Positions 11,119-22,204 of a stretch of 64,000 bases of DNA are shown here, in pieces; the stretch's first letter is position 1; each line of letters begins with the position of its first letter. The notes below the pieces were generated by a model. It had not been told where the DNA came from and ran no database searches. It saw only the letters and a program-made list of their open reading frames with translations. Source of the stretch: Haematobia irritans (taxonomy: Eukaryota; Arthropoda; Insecta; Diptera; Muscidae). The position numbers and the translations under genes were made by a program. The stretch is from contig NC_134398.1 in the NCBI RefSeq assembly GCF_050003625.1, forward strand, positions 74,701,635 through 74,765,634. The letters are read 5' to 3'.

Positions 11119-11960
11119 TGCTCAAAACCTTCCTCTCCCATAGCCTAATCCTCTCCATGGCAGCAGACGAAATGCTAGCCTACACTGTAAAGGAGTAAGC
11201 CATGACAGGCCTAACCAACAGACGGTGATACCCGAAGTACACCCTCTTCGCCTTGGACAGCACATGATCAACATGCCTGTGAAACTCCAACTTACGATCA
11301 AATACCACCCCCAGGTATTTGATGGTATCAGCGACCTCAACGCCACCCCGGCCGACCTTCACGATCGTGGCGTACCGCAAAGTCGCCTCAGTTCCCCTAT
11401 AAGCCTAGTGATGTCGTTCGGCAAACCCGGGTCGGGTTTTCTAACTGTAACCCTAGGGACGGAGGAAGAAATTGCATCCCTAAAAGCTGCGCCAAGTCCT
11501 TCAACACATCCATCAATATCAGAGATCGTGACATTCCGCCCCACCGAAAGTTCAATCCCTGAGAGACGACTACGCAACCCACTCCTAAACCTGATCAACG
11601 TCCCCTATAGCAAGAGAACACACAAATCGCCCTATGGCCAGACTCATAGTCGAGCGCCGTCGACCGACCGCCGCTGCCCGTTGGGTATAAACCCGGCGGC
11701 AGCAAGAACAAATCTATAAAAGTGCCCCCGAGATATTGGGCCTAGTCGGAATATCCGCAGAGCAAGTAGCGAGACCAGGCACTTCAATCAAATACCTCGC
11801 CAAACGCCTGCCCCTAGCATCAGAGCGAAAGCCGCCCCAAAGCGGATGCTGAGCATTAAGATCAACACCAACCACAACCTCACCTTGCTCGTGTAGAGCA
11901 GTCACCGCATCCAAGTCAGAAGCAACAAAAGTGCCAACTGGTCTCAGATACATTGAAACA

Positions 11961-14005
11961 AAAACAAGTATATACGACCGTAAGTTCGGCCAGGCCGAAG
12001 CTTATGTACCCTCCATCATGGATTGCGTAGAAACTTCATCTAAACACTGTCATCCACAATCGAATTACTTAAGTTGCGGTAACGCTTGCCGATGGCAAGG
12101 TATCTTAAAACCTCCTAACACCATCTTCTAAATTGTATGTAAGTCCATACGTGGTATATATTAAATCAAAAAAGATCGATCCAATACGTATATAATTCAG
12201 TTTGACAAAGTAGACATAAAATTTTGACAAAATTTTCTACAGAAATAAAATTTTAACAAAATTTTCTATAGAAATTAAATTTTCACAAATTTTCTATAGA
12301 AATAAACATTTTGACAAAATTTTCTATTAAAAGACAATTTTGACAAAATTTTCTATAGAAATAAAATTTTGACAATGATGAAAATTTTATTATGAACCGA
12401 ATTAAATTTTAACAAAATTTTCTCTAGAAATAAAATTTTGACAAAATTTTCTATAGAAATAAAATTTTGGTAGGTTACTTTTGGCTCTAGTGGCAACCAT
12501 GATTATGAACCGATATGGACCAATTTTTGTGTGATTGGACCAATTTTGGTATGGTTGTTAGCGACCATATACTAACACCACGTGCCTAATTTGAACCGGA
12601 TCGGATGAATTTTGCTCCTCCAAGAGGCTCCGGAGGTCAAATCTGAAGAATGTTTTATATGGGGGCTATATATAATTATGGACCGATATGGACCAATTCT
12701 GGCACGGTTGTTAAGGATCATATACTAACACCATGTTCCAAATTACAACCGGATTGGATGAAATTTGCTCTCTTGGAGACTTCGCAAGCCAAATCTGGGG
12801 ATCGGTTTATATGGAGGCTATATATAATTATGGACCGATGTGGACCAATTTTTGCATGGTTGTTAGAGACCATATACCAACATCATGTACCAAATTTCAG
12901 CCGGATTGGATGAAATTTGCTTCTCTTTGAGGCTCTGCAAGCCAAATCTGGGGATCGGTTTATATGGGGGCTATATATAATTATGGACCGATGTGGACCA
13001 ATTTTTGCATGATTGTTAGAGACCATTTACCAACACCATGTACCAAATTTCAGCCGGATCGGATGAAATATGCTTCTCTTAGAGGCTCCACAAGCCACAT
13101 CGGGGGATCGGTTTATATGGGGGCTATATATAATTATGGACCGATGTGAACCAATTTTTGCATGGTTATTAGAGACCATATACCAACATCATATACCAAA
13201 TTTCAGCCGGATCGGATGAAATTTTCTTCTCTTTGAGGCTCTGCAAGCCAAATCTGGGGATCGGTTTATATGGGGGCTATATATAATTATGGACCGATGT
13301 GGACCAATTTTTGCATGATTGTTAGAGACCATTTACCAACACCATGTACCAAATTTCAGCCGGATCGGATGAAATATGCTTCTCTTAGAGGCTCCACAAG
13401 CCACATCGGGGGATCGGTTTATATGGGGGCTATATATAATTATGGACCGATGTGAACCAATTTTTGCATGGTTGTTAGAGACCATATACCAACATCATAT
13501 ACCAAATTTCAGCCGGATCGGATGAAATTTTCTTCTCTTTGAGGCTTCGCAAGCCAAATCTGGGGATCGGTTTATATGGGGGCTATATATAATTATTGAC
13601 CGATGTGAACCAATTTTTGCATAGTTGTTAGATACCATATACCAACACCATGTACCAAATTTCAGCCGGATCGGATGAAATATGCTTCTGTTAGAGGTTC
13701 CACAAGCCCAATCTGAGGGTCCCTTTATATGGGGGCTATAAGTAAAAGTGGACCGATATGGCCCATTTTCAATACCATCCGATACATCGATAACAACTAC
13801 TTGTGCCAAGTTTCAAGTCGATAGCTTGTTTCGTTCGGAAGTTAGCGTGATTTCAACAGACGGACGGACGGACATGCTTAGATCGACTCAGAATTTCACC
13901 ACCACCCAGAATATATATACTTTATGGGGTCTTAGAGCAATATTTCGATGTGTTACAAACGGAATGACAAAGTTAATATACCCCCATCCTATGATGGAGG
14001 GTATA
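11961..14005 (+). mobile_element. Helentron/DINE-1-like element H2 with internal tandem array
   Basis: The left end ('acaagtatatacgaccgtaa', then 'ttcggccaggccgaagctta') is followed by AT-rich 'aaattttctatagaaataa' repeats (12220-12470), a 153-bp tandem array (12640-13740), a GGAC microsatellite at 13857-13877 and a terminal hairpin (13977-14004, ATACCCCCATC / GATGGAGGGTAT). It is the most complete H copy, about 2.05 kb, and sits inside the J4 endonuclease between T residues. Confidence 0.65.
12640..13740 (+). repeat. 153-bp tandem array with 306-bp higher-order period
   Basis: About seven units each contain 'gggggctatatataattatg', 'gaccgat.tggaccaattt' and 'ccaaatttcagccggat'. Segments at 12964 and 13270 are near-identical over 186 bp, giving a 306-bp (two-unit) super-period. 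Because 153 is a multiple of three, long open frames arise by chance and are not genes. Confidence 0.85.
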
Positions 14006-15584
14006 ACAATCGCAGATCCACCCTCAGAAACACTCTAGTCGCACAGGATTCCACAGCACCCGTTCGCAAGTGAAGCCCCTCGCACCTAAAGACGTCCCTA
14101 ACCAGAACCGCGGTTCTGCCCCCGCGATCCCCTCTATCCCGTCTGAAAACCCTATACCCATCGACCTCATACCTATGAGGCGCCATAAGGTGATGTTCGC
14201 AAAAAGCAAAACTTCAGGTCTATGTCGCTCAATAAAAACCCTAAGATAATGTCTCTTGGCGACGGAAACACAAGAACTGGCATTAATAAAGATACAGACA
14301 AGAGGCCTAGACATTGCACAAATCGCGCAAAAGAACCGTAAAGGCCCCAGTCTCCCCCTTCTCGGCAACCAACCCTCCGAAAGTTGGCGCGAGCTGTCTC
14401 ATCCTCACAAAAATGCTGACGAAATCCTCGCCGAAGACCCTTTGGCAACTCTCGAACGTGGCCCCAGCCAGAGCCCCACCCCTCGGGTGACAGGTCGAAC
14501 TCCAGAACCGGCCGCAGCGGCGTATGAAAGCCCTGCAATCCGATCTGACCTAGCCTTCCCCTTAGCCTTAACTTCAGCCCTACGCTCAGCTGCCTTCTCA
14601 ACGAGAGCAACCCGTTTAGGGCACTCTCGTGAGCCCGCGCCATGCCCGTCTACGCCACAATTGACGCAGAAGAGCGTGAGAACCTCGAGCCTAACCATCT
14701 GGTCCGTCGCCCCGTCGGCGACCTCCTTCCCGTCCAATGTCTTGGGGTGTACCCCACACTCCCCTATGCCATGAGGCTGGCTACACTTCACGCAGCGGAA
14801 CGGCAATCCGCAGTTCACTGCTACGTGACCAAACCTCTGGCAGTTATGGCACTGAACGGGACCCCGGCCAGTATCCCTGCGAAACACAACCTTAAAATCC
14901 AACAACACCTTAACATTAAAAAGCTTCTCTATCTCCGTGGTTTTGCCAACCCGCAAAAGCCACATGTTCTCCTCGATGTTCGCCAGACCCCGAATGTCCA
15001 GAGCGAACCCGCAGACCTATTTCCGCCCTAACCTCCTCAACCGAGTACCCCGCAGGAAATCCCTCAATTATAAGAGAAAGCGGCACCAAAGGACATGGAG
15101 TGTGCGTCGTGAACCTATAGCCCCTGGCCCTAAGTAAATCACGAACCTTCTCAAACGACTCTAATCCCTTCAACCTCACACTCAAAACACCTTTCCTAAC
15201 CATACGAATGGTGAAACCCTGAGTTACCATATTTACCTTCAGAAGATTACGTATCTTCTGAGCGGCAGCTTCGTATAGCATTATAGACGGCATGGTACCA
15301 GTAATTTCCGCCGCTACAGGTTTCTTCACTGCCTCCTCCACCGTCTTCTTCTCCTCGCCATAGCTGACTCCCAAGATCTTCAGCTTGCGTCTCTTCTTCT
15401 TCTTCTCTCCTTCTTCTGCCATAGATTTCATCCCCGCTGCCGCTGCTGCTGCTGAGGTTGACGCTTTCGGCTCTGCATCCACTCCCGGTTGCGTGGGCTT
15501 CTTGATCGCAACCGTAGGTGAGGCCGGCTTTGCACTCACCGTCTCCTTCACCCCGGGCACGGGCTCCAGATAAATCTTCATCAT

Positions 15585-16430
15585 TGTAAGGCTGCATGTG
15601 CTACCTTAAAAGTTCTAATGAAAGGGGACATAGATATAGTTCTTATTCAAGAACCATACGTTTATAGAAACAAAATATGTGAATTAAGTACTCCGGGGTT
15701 CAAACTATTGCAGTATACTGGTAATGATGTAAATCGAGTCCGTATAATTGCTAAAAACGAGCTTAACTTGTTTCTGCTTCCTTCAATGTGCAATGCCGAC
15801 ACTGTCGTTGCCAATTTAGAAATAGACAAATGCAAATATTGGGTATCTTCGGTCGACATGGGACATGACAGGGAGATGCCTCCATGTGCCGTTAAGACCT
15901 TAGTTGAGGAGTCACTGAAAACAAAGACGGAACTCATTATGGGATGCGATGCGAATGCGCATCATAGTATATGGGGAAGTAGTGATAATAATGCAAGAGG
16001 AGAGTCGCTAATAAAGTTTATTTTGCGTACTAATCTGGTAGTCTGCAACAAGGGAGATGTCCCAACCGTTCTCACTAAAAACAGGCAAGAGGTTTTGGAC
16101 ATCACCCTGGCCTCGCAAGAACTGAATGAAATGATATCTGAGTGGCAGGTTTTACGTGAACACAGCTTCTCAGATCATCGCTACATCAGTTTCAAATTTG
16201 ATGTTCATACCACCAAGTCCATATTTCCGCCAAATGTTAGGAAAGCTGACTGGAATAGGTATAGGGAATCGTTCAATATGATGATACCGGAAATAACAGA
16301 CACAAATATGAGAAATGTGCAAGATATCGAACACGCAGAGGAGCGGATTACTAAGGCCTTCATCATCTCACTAAAAGCTGCATGCCCTAGAGGGAAGCCA
16401 AGGGGGAAAAATCGACCACTACGGAATTAA
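15585..16430 (+). pseudogene. LOA-type ORF2, endonuclease domain
   Basis: The reading frame is already open at 15585 (KAACATLKVL before the Met at 15618), so the N-terminus is truncated by the element border. Endonuclease motifs are visible: IVLIQEPYVYRNKI, ELIMGCDANAHHSIWGSSD, RQEVLDITLAS and HSFSDHRYISF. A stop follows at 16430; the same protein resumes in another frame downstream. Confidence 0.8.
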
Positions 16431-16432
16431 GT

Positions 16433-18482
16433 AATATGAGGAAATCCTGCAGGAAGCTCTTTAACAAGGAGTAGTCCACTAGAGCCCCTGAGGATTGGGA
16501 CGCTTACAAGAAGAATCTGAGAGGATACAAGCGAGAACTGAGATGTGCTCAGCATAACTCTTGGAATGATTACTGCAGCAGTATTGAGAATACATCCGAG
16601 GCTTCCAGACTACGGAAGGTTCTAGCATCCACCAACTCCGCTCTAGGTTTCATTACAACATCGGAGGGTAATTGGACAACGTCCAGTGAGGAGACGCTGG
16701 AGGTACTATTGGACACACATTTTCCTGGAAATCAGACGGTTGAACCAGGTTCTGGCGGTGCCACAGTGGCTCAGCGGTCGTTTGCTATCGAGGAAATTGT
16801 ATCGGAATCTAGAATAGGATGGGCGTTAAATAGCTTTGGACCATTCAAATCCCCCGGACCTGATGGAATTACTCCGGCGGAGTTACAAGCAGTGACTGAC
16901 AAAATTATCCCCTGGTTGTCGGCGATATATAAAGGATGTATCAACTTATCATATATGCCAGGAAAGTGGAGGGAAACAAAATTCGTTTTCATACCTAAAG
17001 CGGGAAAAGCGTCGTGAAGGATTTCCGACCAATCAGCTTATCCTCATTCCTACTTAAGACTCTGGAGAAGATGATAGATATTTATCTTAGAACTAGCATC
17101 GATTCAAGTTTGTTCTCAAAACGACAGCATGCATACCCGAAGGTATACTGAGACCGCATTGCATGAACTAGTCAGCTTTATTGAAAGCTCACTATCTGTC
17201 AAAGAATACACAATCGTGGCGTTTCTAGACATCGAAGGGGCGTTCAATAATGTCCATCCATCGATATTAAATGGACTGACAACTGTGAATGTTGATCCAT
17301 GTATACTTAGGCTATTAGACGAACTTCTAATGAAGAGACGTATTTCAGCCACACTAGGACAAGCAAACATACAAAGGTATGTGAACAGAGGCACTCCCCA
17401 AGCAGGAGTTCTATCACCTCTTCTTTGGAATGTTGCTATAAATAACCTTTAGGTTACCCTAGAAAAAGAAAGGATAAAAGTGGTGGCATACGCAGATGAT
17501 GTGGCTCTACCAGTCAGGGGAAAATTCCCATCCACAATCAGAGATATTATTCAGAGGGCCCTCCGGATGACTGAGAAATGGGCGAAATACAATGGTCTTG
17601 GGGTAAATCCTGCAAAGACAGAACTAGTCATGTAATGCAAAGATCGCAAAACTCCCACGGTTAGCCCCATTTTCTTAGGGGGTATTGAAATTCCCTTTGG
17701 TGAGTGTGCAAAATACCGTGGCGTTATTTTGGACAGAAAGCTGAACTTTAAGTTTAATATTGAAGAAAGGGCGAGAAAAGCAACGGTAGCTTTGTACTCG
17801 TGCAAAAAGGCAATAGGGAAAAAGGCAATAGGGAAAACCAAAAATTGTGCATTGGCTATACACGGCAGTGGTCAGACCTACAATGCTATATGGTGTTGTA
17901 GTCTGGTGGTCGGCACTTCACCAGCCAACAAGTTTAGACAAAGTTCAGCGTATGGCGTGTTTGTGTATCTCAGACGCATTCAGCAAGACAGGAACAAATT
18001 CCCTTAATGTCATGCTGCATCTATTGCCTTTAGACATTTTTTCCAAACAATCAGCTGCAACAACGGCTGTGCGTTGGCTATACACGGCAGTGGTCAGACC
18101 TATAATGCTATATGGTGTTGTAGTCTGGTGGTCGGCACTTCACCAGCCAACAAGTTTAGACGAAGTTCAGCGTATGGCGTGTTTGTGTATCTCAGACGCA
18201 TTCAGCAAGACAGGAACAAATTCCCTTAATGTCATGCTGCATCTGTTGCCTTTAGACATTTTTTCCAAACAATCAGCTGCAACAACGGCTGTGCGGTTGC
18301 GCGAGCTATCGCTGTGGTCGAAAAAAAGTTACGGTCACAGTTCGGTCCTCAAAATAATTCCAGATGTGCCTAACGTAGTGGATTACACTTTGGCGAGTCC
18401 ACTTTTCGACAAAAAGTTTGAGACTCTAATCCCCAACAGTGAGGCGTGGTGCACACAGATCCCGGGAATAAAGAATATATAG
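16433..18482 (+). pseudogene. LOA-type ORF2, reverse transcriptase domain
   Basis: The linker (about 16437-16700, one TAG near 16474) leads to RT motifs SPGPDGITPAELQ, FIPKAGK, FLDIEGAFNNVHP, RGTPQAGVLSPLLWN and YADD (17489-17500), then LGVNPAKTELV and the thumb. Frameshifts or stops occur near 17017, 17130, 17452 and 17635. The thumb carries a 74-codon in-frame tandem duplication. The domain would copy element RNA at the nicked target. Confidence 0.8.
17852..18295 (+). repeat. In-frame 222-bp tandem duplication in the RT C-terminal part
   Basis: The segment starting 'ttggctatacacggcagtgg' at 17852 repeats at 18074, a 222-bp period (74 codons), with only a few substitutions. The frame runs through both units. 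A shorter direct repeat, 'aaaggcaataggg', lies just upstream at about 17807-17832. Confidence 0.9.
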
Positions 18483-18905
18483 ATTTCTACACTGATGGCT
18501 CCAAATTGGATGGACAATTGGGTTTCGGAGTATATTCTAATGATCTGGAACTTCGAATAGCGAAAATATTACCTTATCACTGTAGTGTCTTTCAGTCTTA
18601 AATATTAGCAATAAGAGAGGTGGCGAATTGGCTGAGAAGTAATGTTCCAAAAAATGTGGGCATTAATATATACTTAGATAGTCAACCTGCAATAAAATCC
18701 TTGGACCCTGTATTCCTCAACTCGAAAACGGCCATCGACTGTCGCAAATCTCTCAATGAGATGGCTGAGCAGTACAATATTCACCTAATATGGGTGCCTG
18801 GCCATAGGAACATACAGGGGAACTGCGAAGCGGATGAGTTGGCAAGGCTAGGGACTACCTCAATCTGTTGGTATGTCCCTCTCTACCTACAAGCTCATGC
18901 TGCGT
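18483..18905 (+). pseudogene. LOA-type ORF2, RNase H domain
   Basis: Motifs in order: FYTDGSK (first Asp), a segment where the catalytic Glu is expected just before ILAIREVANWL, IYLDSQPAIKSL (Asp), and WVPGHRNIQGNCEADELAR (final His/Asp). A TAA stands at about 18600 in the position of the Glu codon, consistent with GAA to TAA. RNase H of such LINEs removes the RNA strand after first-strand synthesis. A frameshift separates it from the RT. Confidence 0.8.
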
Positions 18906-19151
18906 GAGAAGGCTGTTATGATGGCAAATGTTCGATGGGAGAATTGCAAGGGCTGTAACGACACCAAGCAAATATGGCCCCATTTAAACTTAAACCGCAC
19001 ACAAGATATGCTAGTGTTCTCGAGACGTCAGATATCATTCCTGATATCTGCTATAACGGGTCGCTGCCTGATAGGCGATTTTGCAAAAACTATAGGCGCG
19101 AAGTATAATGACTATTGTATGAGCTGTCATGATGCGGAGGAAAAGGAATCA
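18873..19151 (+). pseudogene. LOA-type ORF2, C-terminal zinc-motif region, truncated
   Basis: A frame following the RNase H contains WPHLNLNRTQDMLVFSRRQ and ISAITGRCLIGDFA, and begins a zinc motif, YCMSCHDAEEKES. The motif is cut at about 19151; the complete version (C-X2-C, then H and C) is in the 58-kb fragment. Sequence beyond this point is unrelated. Confidence 0.75.
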
Positions 19152-19189
19152 ACTCTTACACTCGAGCAAAATTCGGCCTTACACTCGAG

Positions 19190-19375
19190 CAAAAATTTTT
19201 CGGTACACTGAAAAACATGTTTGGTACACTGAAACAAATGTTTTCGGTACACTGAGAAAAAAAATTCGATACACTGAGAAAAAATTTACAGCACACTGTG
19301 AAAAAATTTTCCGCTACACTGAGAAAAATTTTTTCGATACACTTAGAGAAAAATTTTCTCAATTTCACTGAATTA
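19190..19375 (+). repeat. Degenerate minisatellite of 'acactgagaaaaaatttt' units
   Basis: Seven or so units of roughly 20-28 bp, each built around 'tacactga(g)aaaaa' with variable T/A runs and 'ttcg'. It begins just after the 3' break of the LOA element. It encodes nothing credible. Confidence 0.85.
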
Positions 19376-19500
19376 AAATTCAGACACTGCAGCACTGTGT
19401 CTGGTATGAAAAAGTTCCTTAATAGTCCACTTGTGAAAAATTTACTCAATATCCTTCTTTGCTACATTTACCACTTAGTACGAGCCATTTCTCACTTATT

Positions 19501-19560
19501 ATTTCACTTCACGAGGTATGCACACAAACACTGTCAAAACGGTATTAATTGTATGGCCGA
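19501..19560 (-). repeat. 59-bp block shared with 45001-45059
   Basis: The minus strand reads 'cggccatacaattaatacc' then 'gacagtgtttgtgtgcatac' and 'ctcgtgaagtgaaat', nearly identical (about 2 differences) to plus-strand 45001-45059. Probably the first bases of a LINE 5' end. Confidence 0.8.
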
Positions 19561-19569
19561 TTCAGATTC

Positions 19570-21360
19570 ATTTTATTCCGTAAAAAGGGAAAAACTCGGA
19601 GAATCTCTCGTTTTGTTTTATGTGCTATACTTAATCTACAAACTAAAAAATAAAGTATTTACAGAAATTATGTACAAAATAAAATTAAAATCAATCCATC
19701 TATATCTAATAAAAATAAAATAAGAAGTAAAAATAAAATAAAATACTAATTCAACATATCTATTTACATTATTTCAATATATGGCTCATTGTGCCATGTT
19801 GTATACCAATGAGGTAAAATCCTTCCTTTTAAATCGTCTGTGGTAAAGTATAAATTTTTCATCCGAGTCAACCATTATACCCTCCTCGCTAAGGTGTGTC
19901 AGACGCATTGACTTTAGATATTTTCTAATGTCCATAAATTATTATTTATTTTGTTTTTTTTTTTTCTAAATATGTTATAAATTATTAATGATTTTTTTTA
20001 ATTATTTTCTAAGCAAAATGCCCTAACTAAATTATTAGGTGGCCAATTGCAACGTATATCATGCAGCGATCAATGCGTTGCATATTTACTTTATCATATA
20101 TTAATTAGCAACTCGGGTTTTTATATACCCATAAGTTCCATTTGGTGTGATGAGATCGTATACCATATTGGGAAGGCATAGGCAATCACCAGTCTCACTA
20201 TTTGTCTGTATATTGCCAAGCGAACTTTCTTGGACAAGTCTTCTCTTCTTCGTAGGACATGTTGATATGTCCTAAAAACTTTTGCTGCCTTTGCCAGTAT
20301 TTTCTTCCCATGTCCTGTGAATGTCATGTTTTGTTGGAATTCTACTTCTAAGTATCTCATTTCTTCATTAGGCTTTACAGGTGTTCAATTTATCAAAATA
20401 TTTGGGATATATTTTCTGGCGTTTTTATATATTTTTTCTTTAATCCTTTTATGTACCTTGTGGCACCTCTGCTCTGTCTATTTGTGTCTCAGATCTCGTT
20501 CCATCCAGGTTGATTGTGAATGATCTGTCTTTAAGATAATTTTCTACCATTTCAGCTAGTTGATTCCCAAATCCGAAATGTCTCATTTTTAATACAATAC
20601 CACCTTGCAAAACAGTGTCGAACGCTTTCTGAAAGTCCAAACTAATCGCTATGGTTGCGCTTCTCTCATTTAGTCCTTTAAAAACCTGTATTGGAAATCT
20701 GTTAGGATATTCGCCTCCTCTATTTTATCATTTATTCTCTCCAGTATGAAAATTTCGAATAATTTACCCACACATGATAAAAGTGAAATTGGCCTATAAC
20801 TGATGGGTTCCTTTGGAGCCCTTCCAGGTTTCAAGATCGGTACCACTTTCGATCTTTTCCAGCTCTTGGGGAAATATTTAATATTCAAGCAGTGATTTAG
20901 TAGTCTGCATAGAAAATTCCAGGATATATGATCCGTTCTCCTTAGTATATAATTGGGAATTCCATCGTCTCCAGAGCTCTTCTTTGTATTCAAATATCGT
21001 AATAGAGCACCTACTTCGTTTGGCTTTATAAGTCTGATCGGTGTTTGAATGGAATTTCCAATCATAGTACCATCGGTCATAAAGTTTTCTCCAAATACGG
21101 TCATATTTCCCAGTCTGGGTCTCTCATCAATCATTGGTGTTTCATTATTGGAAATATCGGCCACTCTGGTCCGAATCAAATTCCTCTGCAGGAGTATCTC
21201 CTTTACCCTTATTAGATTCCATCCTGCGTCCTTGCTGGTCAATCAAAATGTCGATTTTCTGTCTAGATTTTTCACCTTTTGAACACACCTTGGTCTGCCC
21301 TTATATTTTCCAATCTTTTAATGAATTCACTTTCCTCAAATTTTGTACTAGCATTTGGAC
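19570..21360 (-). mobile_element. Jockey-clade retrotransposon, copy J5
   Basis: Minus-strand ORF2 remnants cover the endonuclease-RT linker, the RT fingers/palm and the extreme C-terminus; ORF1 and the endonuclease are absent (5' truncation near 21360). The 3' region is rich in AAAATAAAAT. The position of the 3' border relative to the 59-bp block is uncertain. Confidence 0.7.
19786..21345 (-). pseudogene. J5 ORF2, reverse transcriptase without its catalytic block
   Basis: From right to left: linker (FEESEFIKRL), SSGDDGIPNYIL, VVPILKPGRAPKEP, ISYRPISLLSCVGKLFE, MDFQKAFDTV, then EVPQGT directly joined to a segment (KIYKNARKY) that normally lies about 85 residues downstream. The YADD block is therefore deleted. 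It continues with MRYLEVEF, IVRLVIAYAFPIWY, a gap, and the C-terminal end FILYHRRFKRKDF...VYNMAQ with stop at 19786-19788. Frameshifts are present. Confidence 0.75.
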
Positions 21361-21412
21361 CTTATGTCTCCTTAAACTATATTGTGCGCAAATACGATCT
21401 GTCCCTATTGAA

Positions 21413-21565
21413 ATGGAACGAGAACGATTAAAAAAAGAAAATCAACTATTACGAGAATTGCCACGTACGATGTATGAATTTGAAACTTTGGGCGACATCA
21501 CAAGATATACCGAAAAAGACGGCAATGGAATGAATTTCATCGTTTACCATTCCCCAACAACATAG
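21413..21565 (+). CDS. Unrecognised 50-residue reading frame
   Basis: A short open frame rich in charged residues (MERERLKKENQLLREL; YEFETLGDITRYTEKDG) ends at 21565. Its composition looks more like protein than the AT-rich flanks, but I recognise no family. It could be an exon or TE-protein fragment; it lies between J5 and the (AT)n tract. Confidence 0.25.
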   Translation: MERERLKKENQLLRELPRTMYEFETLGDITRYTEKDGNGMNFIVYHSPTT

Positions 21566-21674
21566 CAAGTAGTCTTAAAAATAGTTAAACAATCAAAAAA
21601 AATGTAACAAACATATAACCTATTATTAATAAAAAATAATAAAAATTATTATTACAAAAAAAGAAATACCTACA

Positions 21675-21914
<240 letters not shown>

Positions 21915-22204
21915 GATTTTTTTTTTGTAAACTGCACTTAACATCGATTAATACAATTTGCATAAAGTAACTCTCATAGCTTGAATTTTTTGGCTAGTAA
22001 CTTGTTTGAAACAGAAAAATGAAGATGATTTGAAAACTATATTAAAAAATTTAACATGCTTGATCTACATTGCGTAAAAACCTACTTTTGATGGCATTAT
22101 TCTTGGATAAAATGTAACTGTTGAATGGAATTTTAGGAAAGGAGTTTTTTCTCAAATAATGGTGAAACTTCTATATTTCATTGAGGATTTTAACAGTTAT
22201 GTCG

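Larger units (their letters stand above)
11120..14368 (-). pseudogene. J4 ORF2, endonuclease-RT remnant, split by H2
   Basis: From right to left: endonuclease N-terminus (SRPLVCIFINASSCVSVAKR near 14300) with a frameshift, the next endonuclease block (VDGYRVFRRDRGDRGGRTAV), then H2, then VVVGVDLNAQHPLWGG (about 11800), the linker ending LIGELRRLCG, and a jump straight to the RT C-terminus (IKYLGVVFDRKLEFHRHVD; LLVRPVMAYSF). The catalytic RT core with YADD is missing. The coding phase flanking H2 is consistent with a simple insertion. Confidence 0.75.
11120..15584 (-). mobile_element. GC-rich Jockey-clade retrotransposon, copy J4
   Basis: Minus-strand ORF1 (14405-15584) and ORF2 (about 11120-14368) of a Jockey-type LINE. 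Its coding DNA is clearly GC-richer than all other elements here. The copy is interrupted by H2 in the endonuclease and has an internal deletion that joins the endonuclease-RT linker to the RT C-terminal part. The right end abuts the LOA LINE directly at 15584/15585. Confidence 0.8.
15585..19151 (+). mobile_element. RNase H-bearing non-LTR retrotransposon (LOA/I-type)
   Basis: In order: endonuclease, reverse transcriptase (YADD), RNase H and a C-terminal zinc motif. An RNase H domain after the RT separates this LINE from the Jockey copies and points to the LOA or I group; I favour LOA. The copy is 5'-truncated within the endonuclease at 15585, where it meets J4, and stops at about 19151 within the C-terminal zinc region. 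Its missing 3' end is preserved in another copy at 58078-58423. Confidence 0.75.

Noticed and set aside
12964..13455. Repeated open frames beginning MGAIYNYGPMWTN
   Set aside because: They come from tandem units whose 153-bp length is a multiple of three; no domain, and the same phrases are non-coding in other copies.
12640..13740. Possible CRISPR-like array of regularly spaced repeats
   Set aside because: The whole unit repeats with no unique spacers, units are far too long, and the window is eukaryotic.
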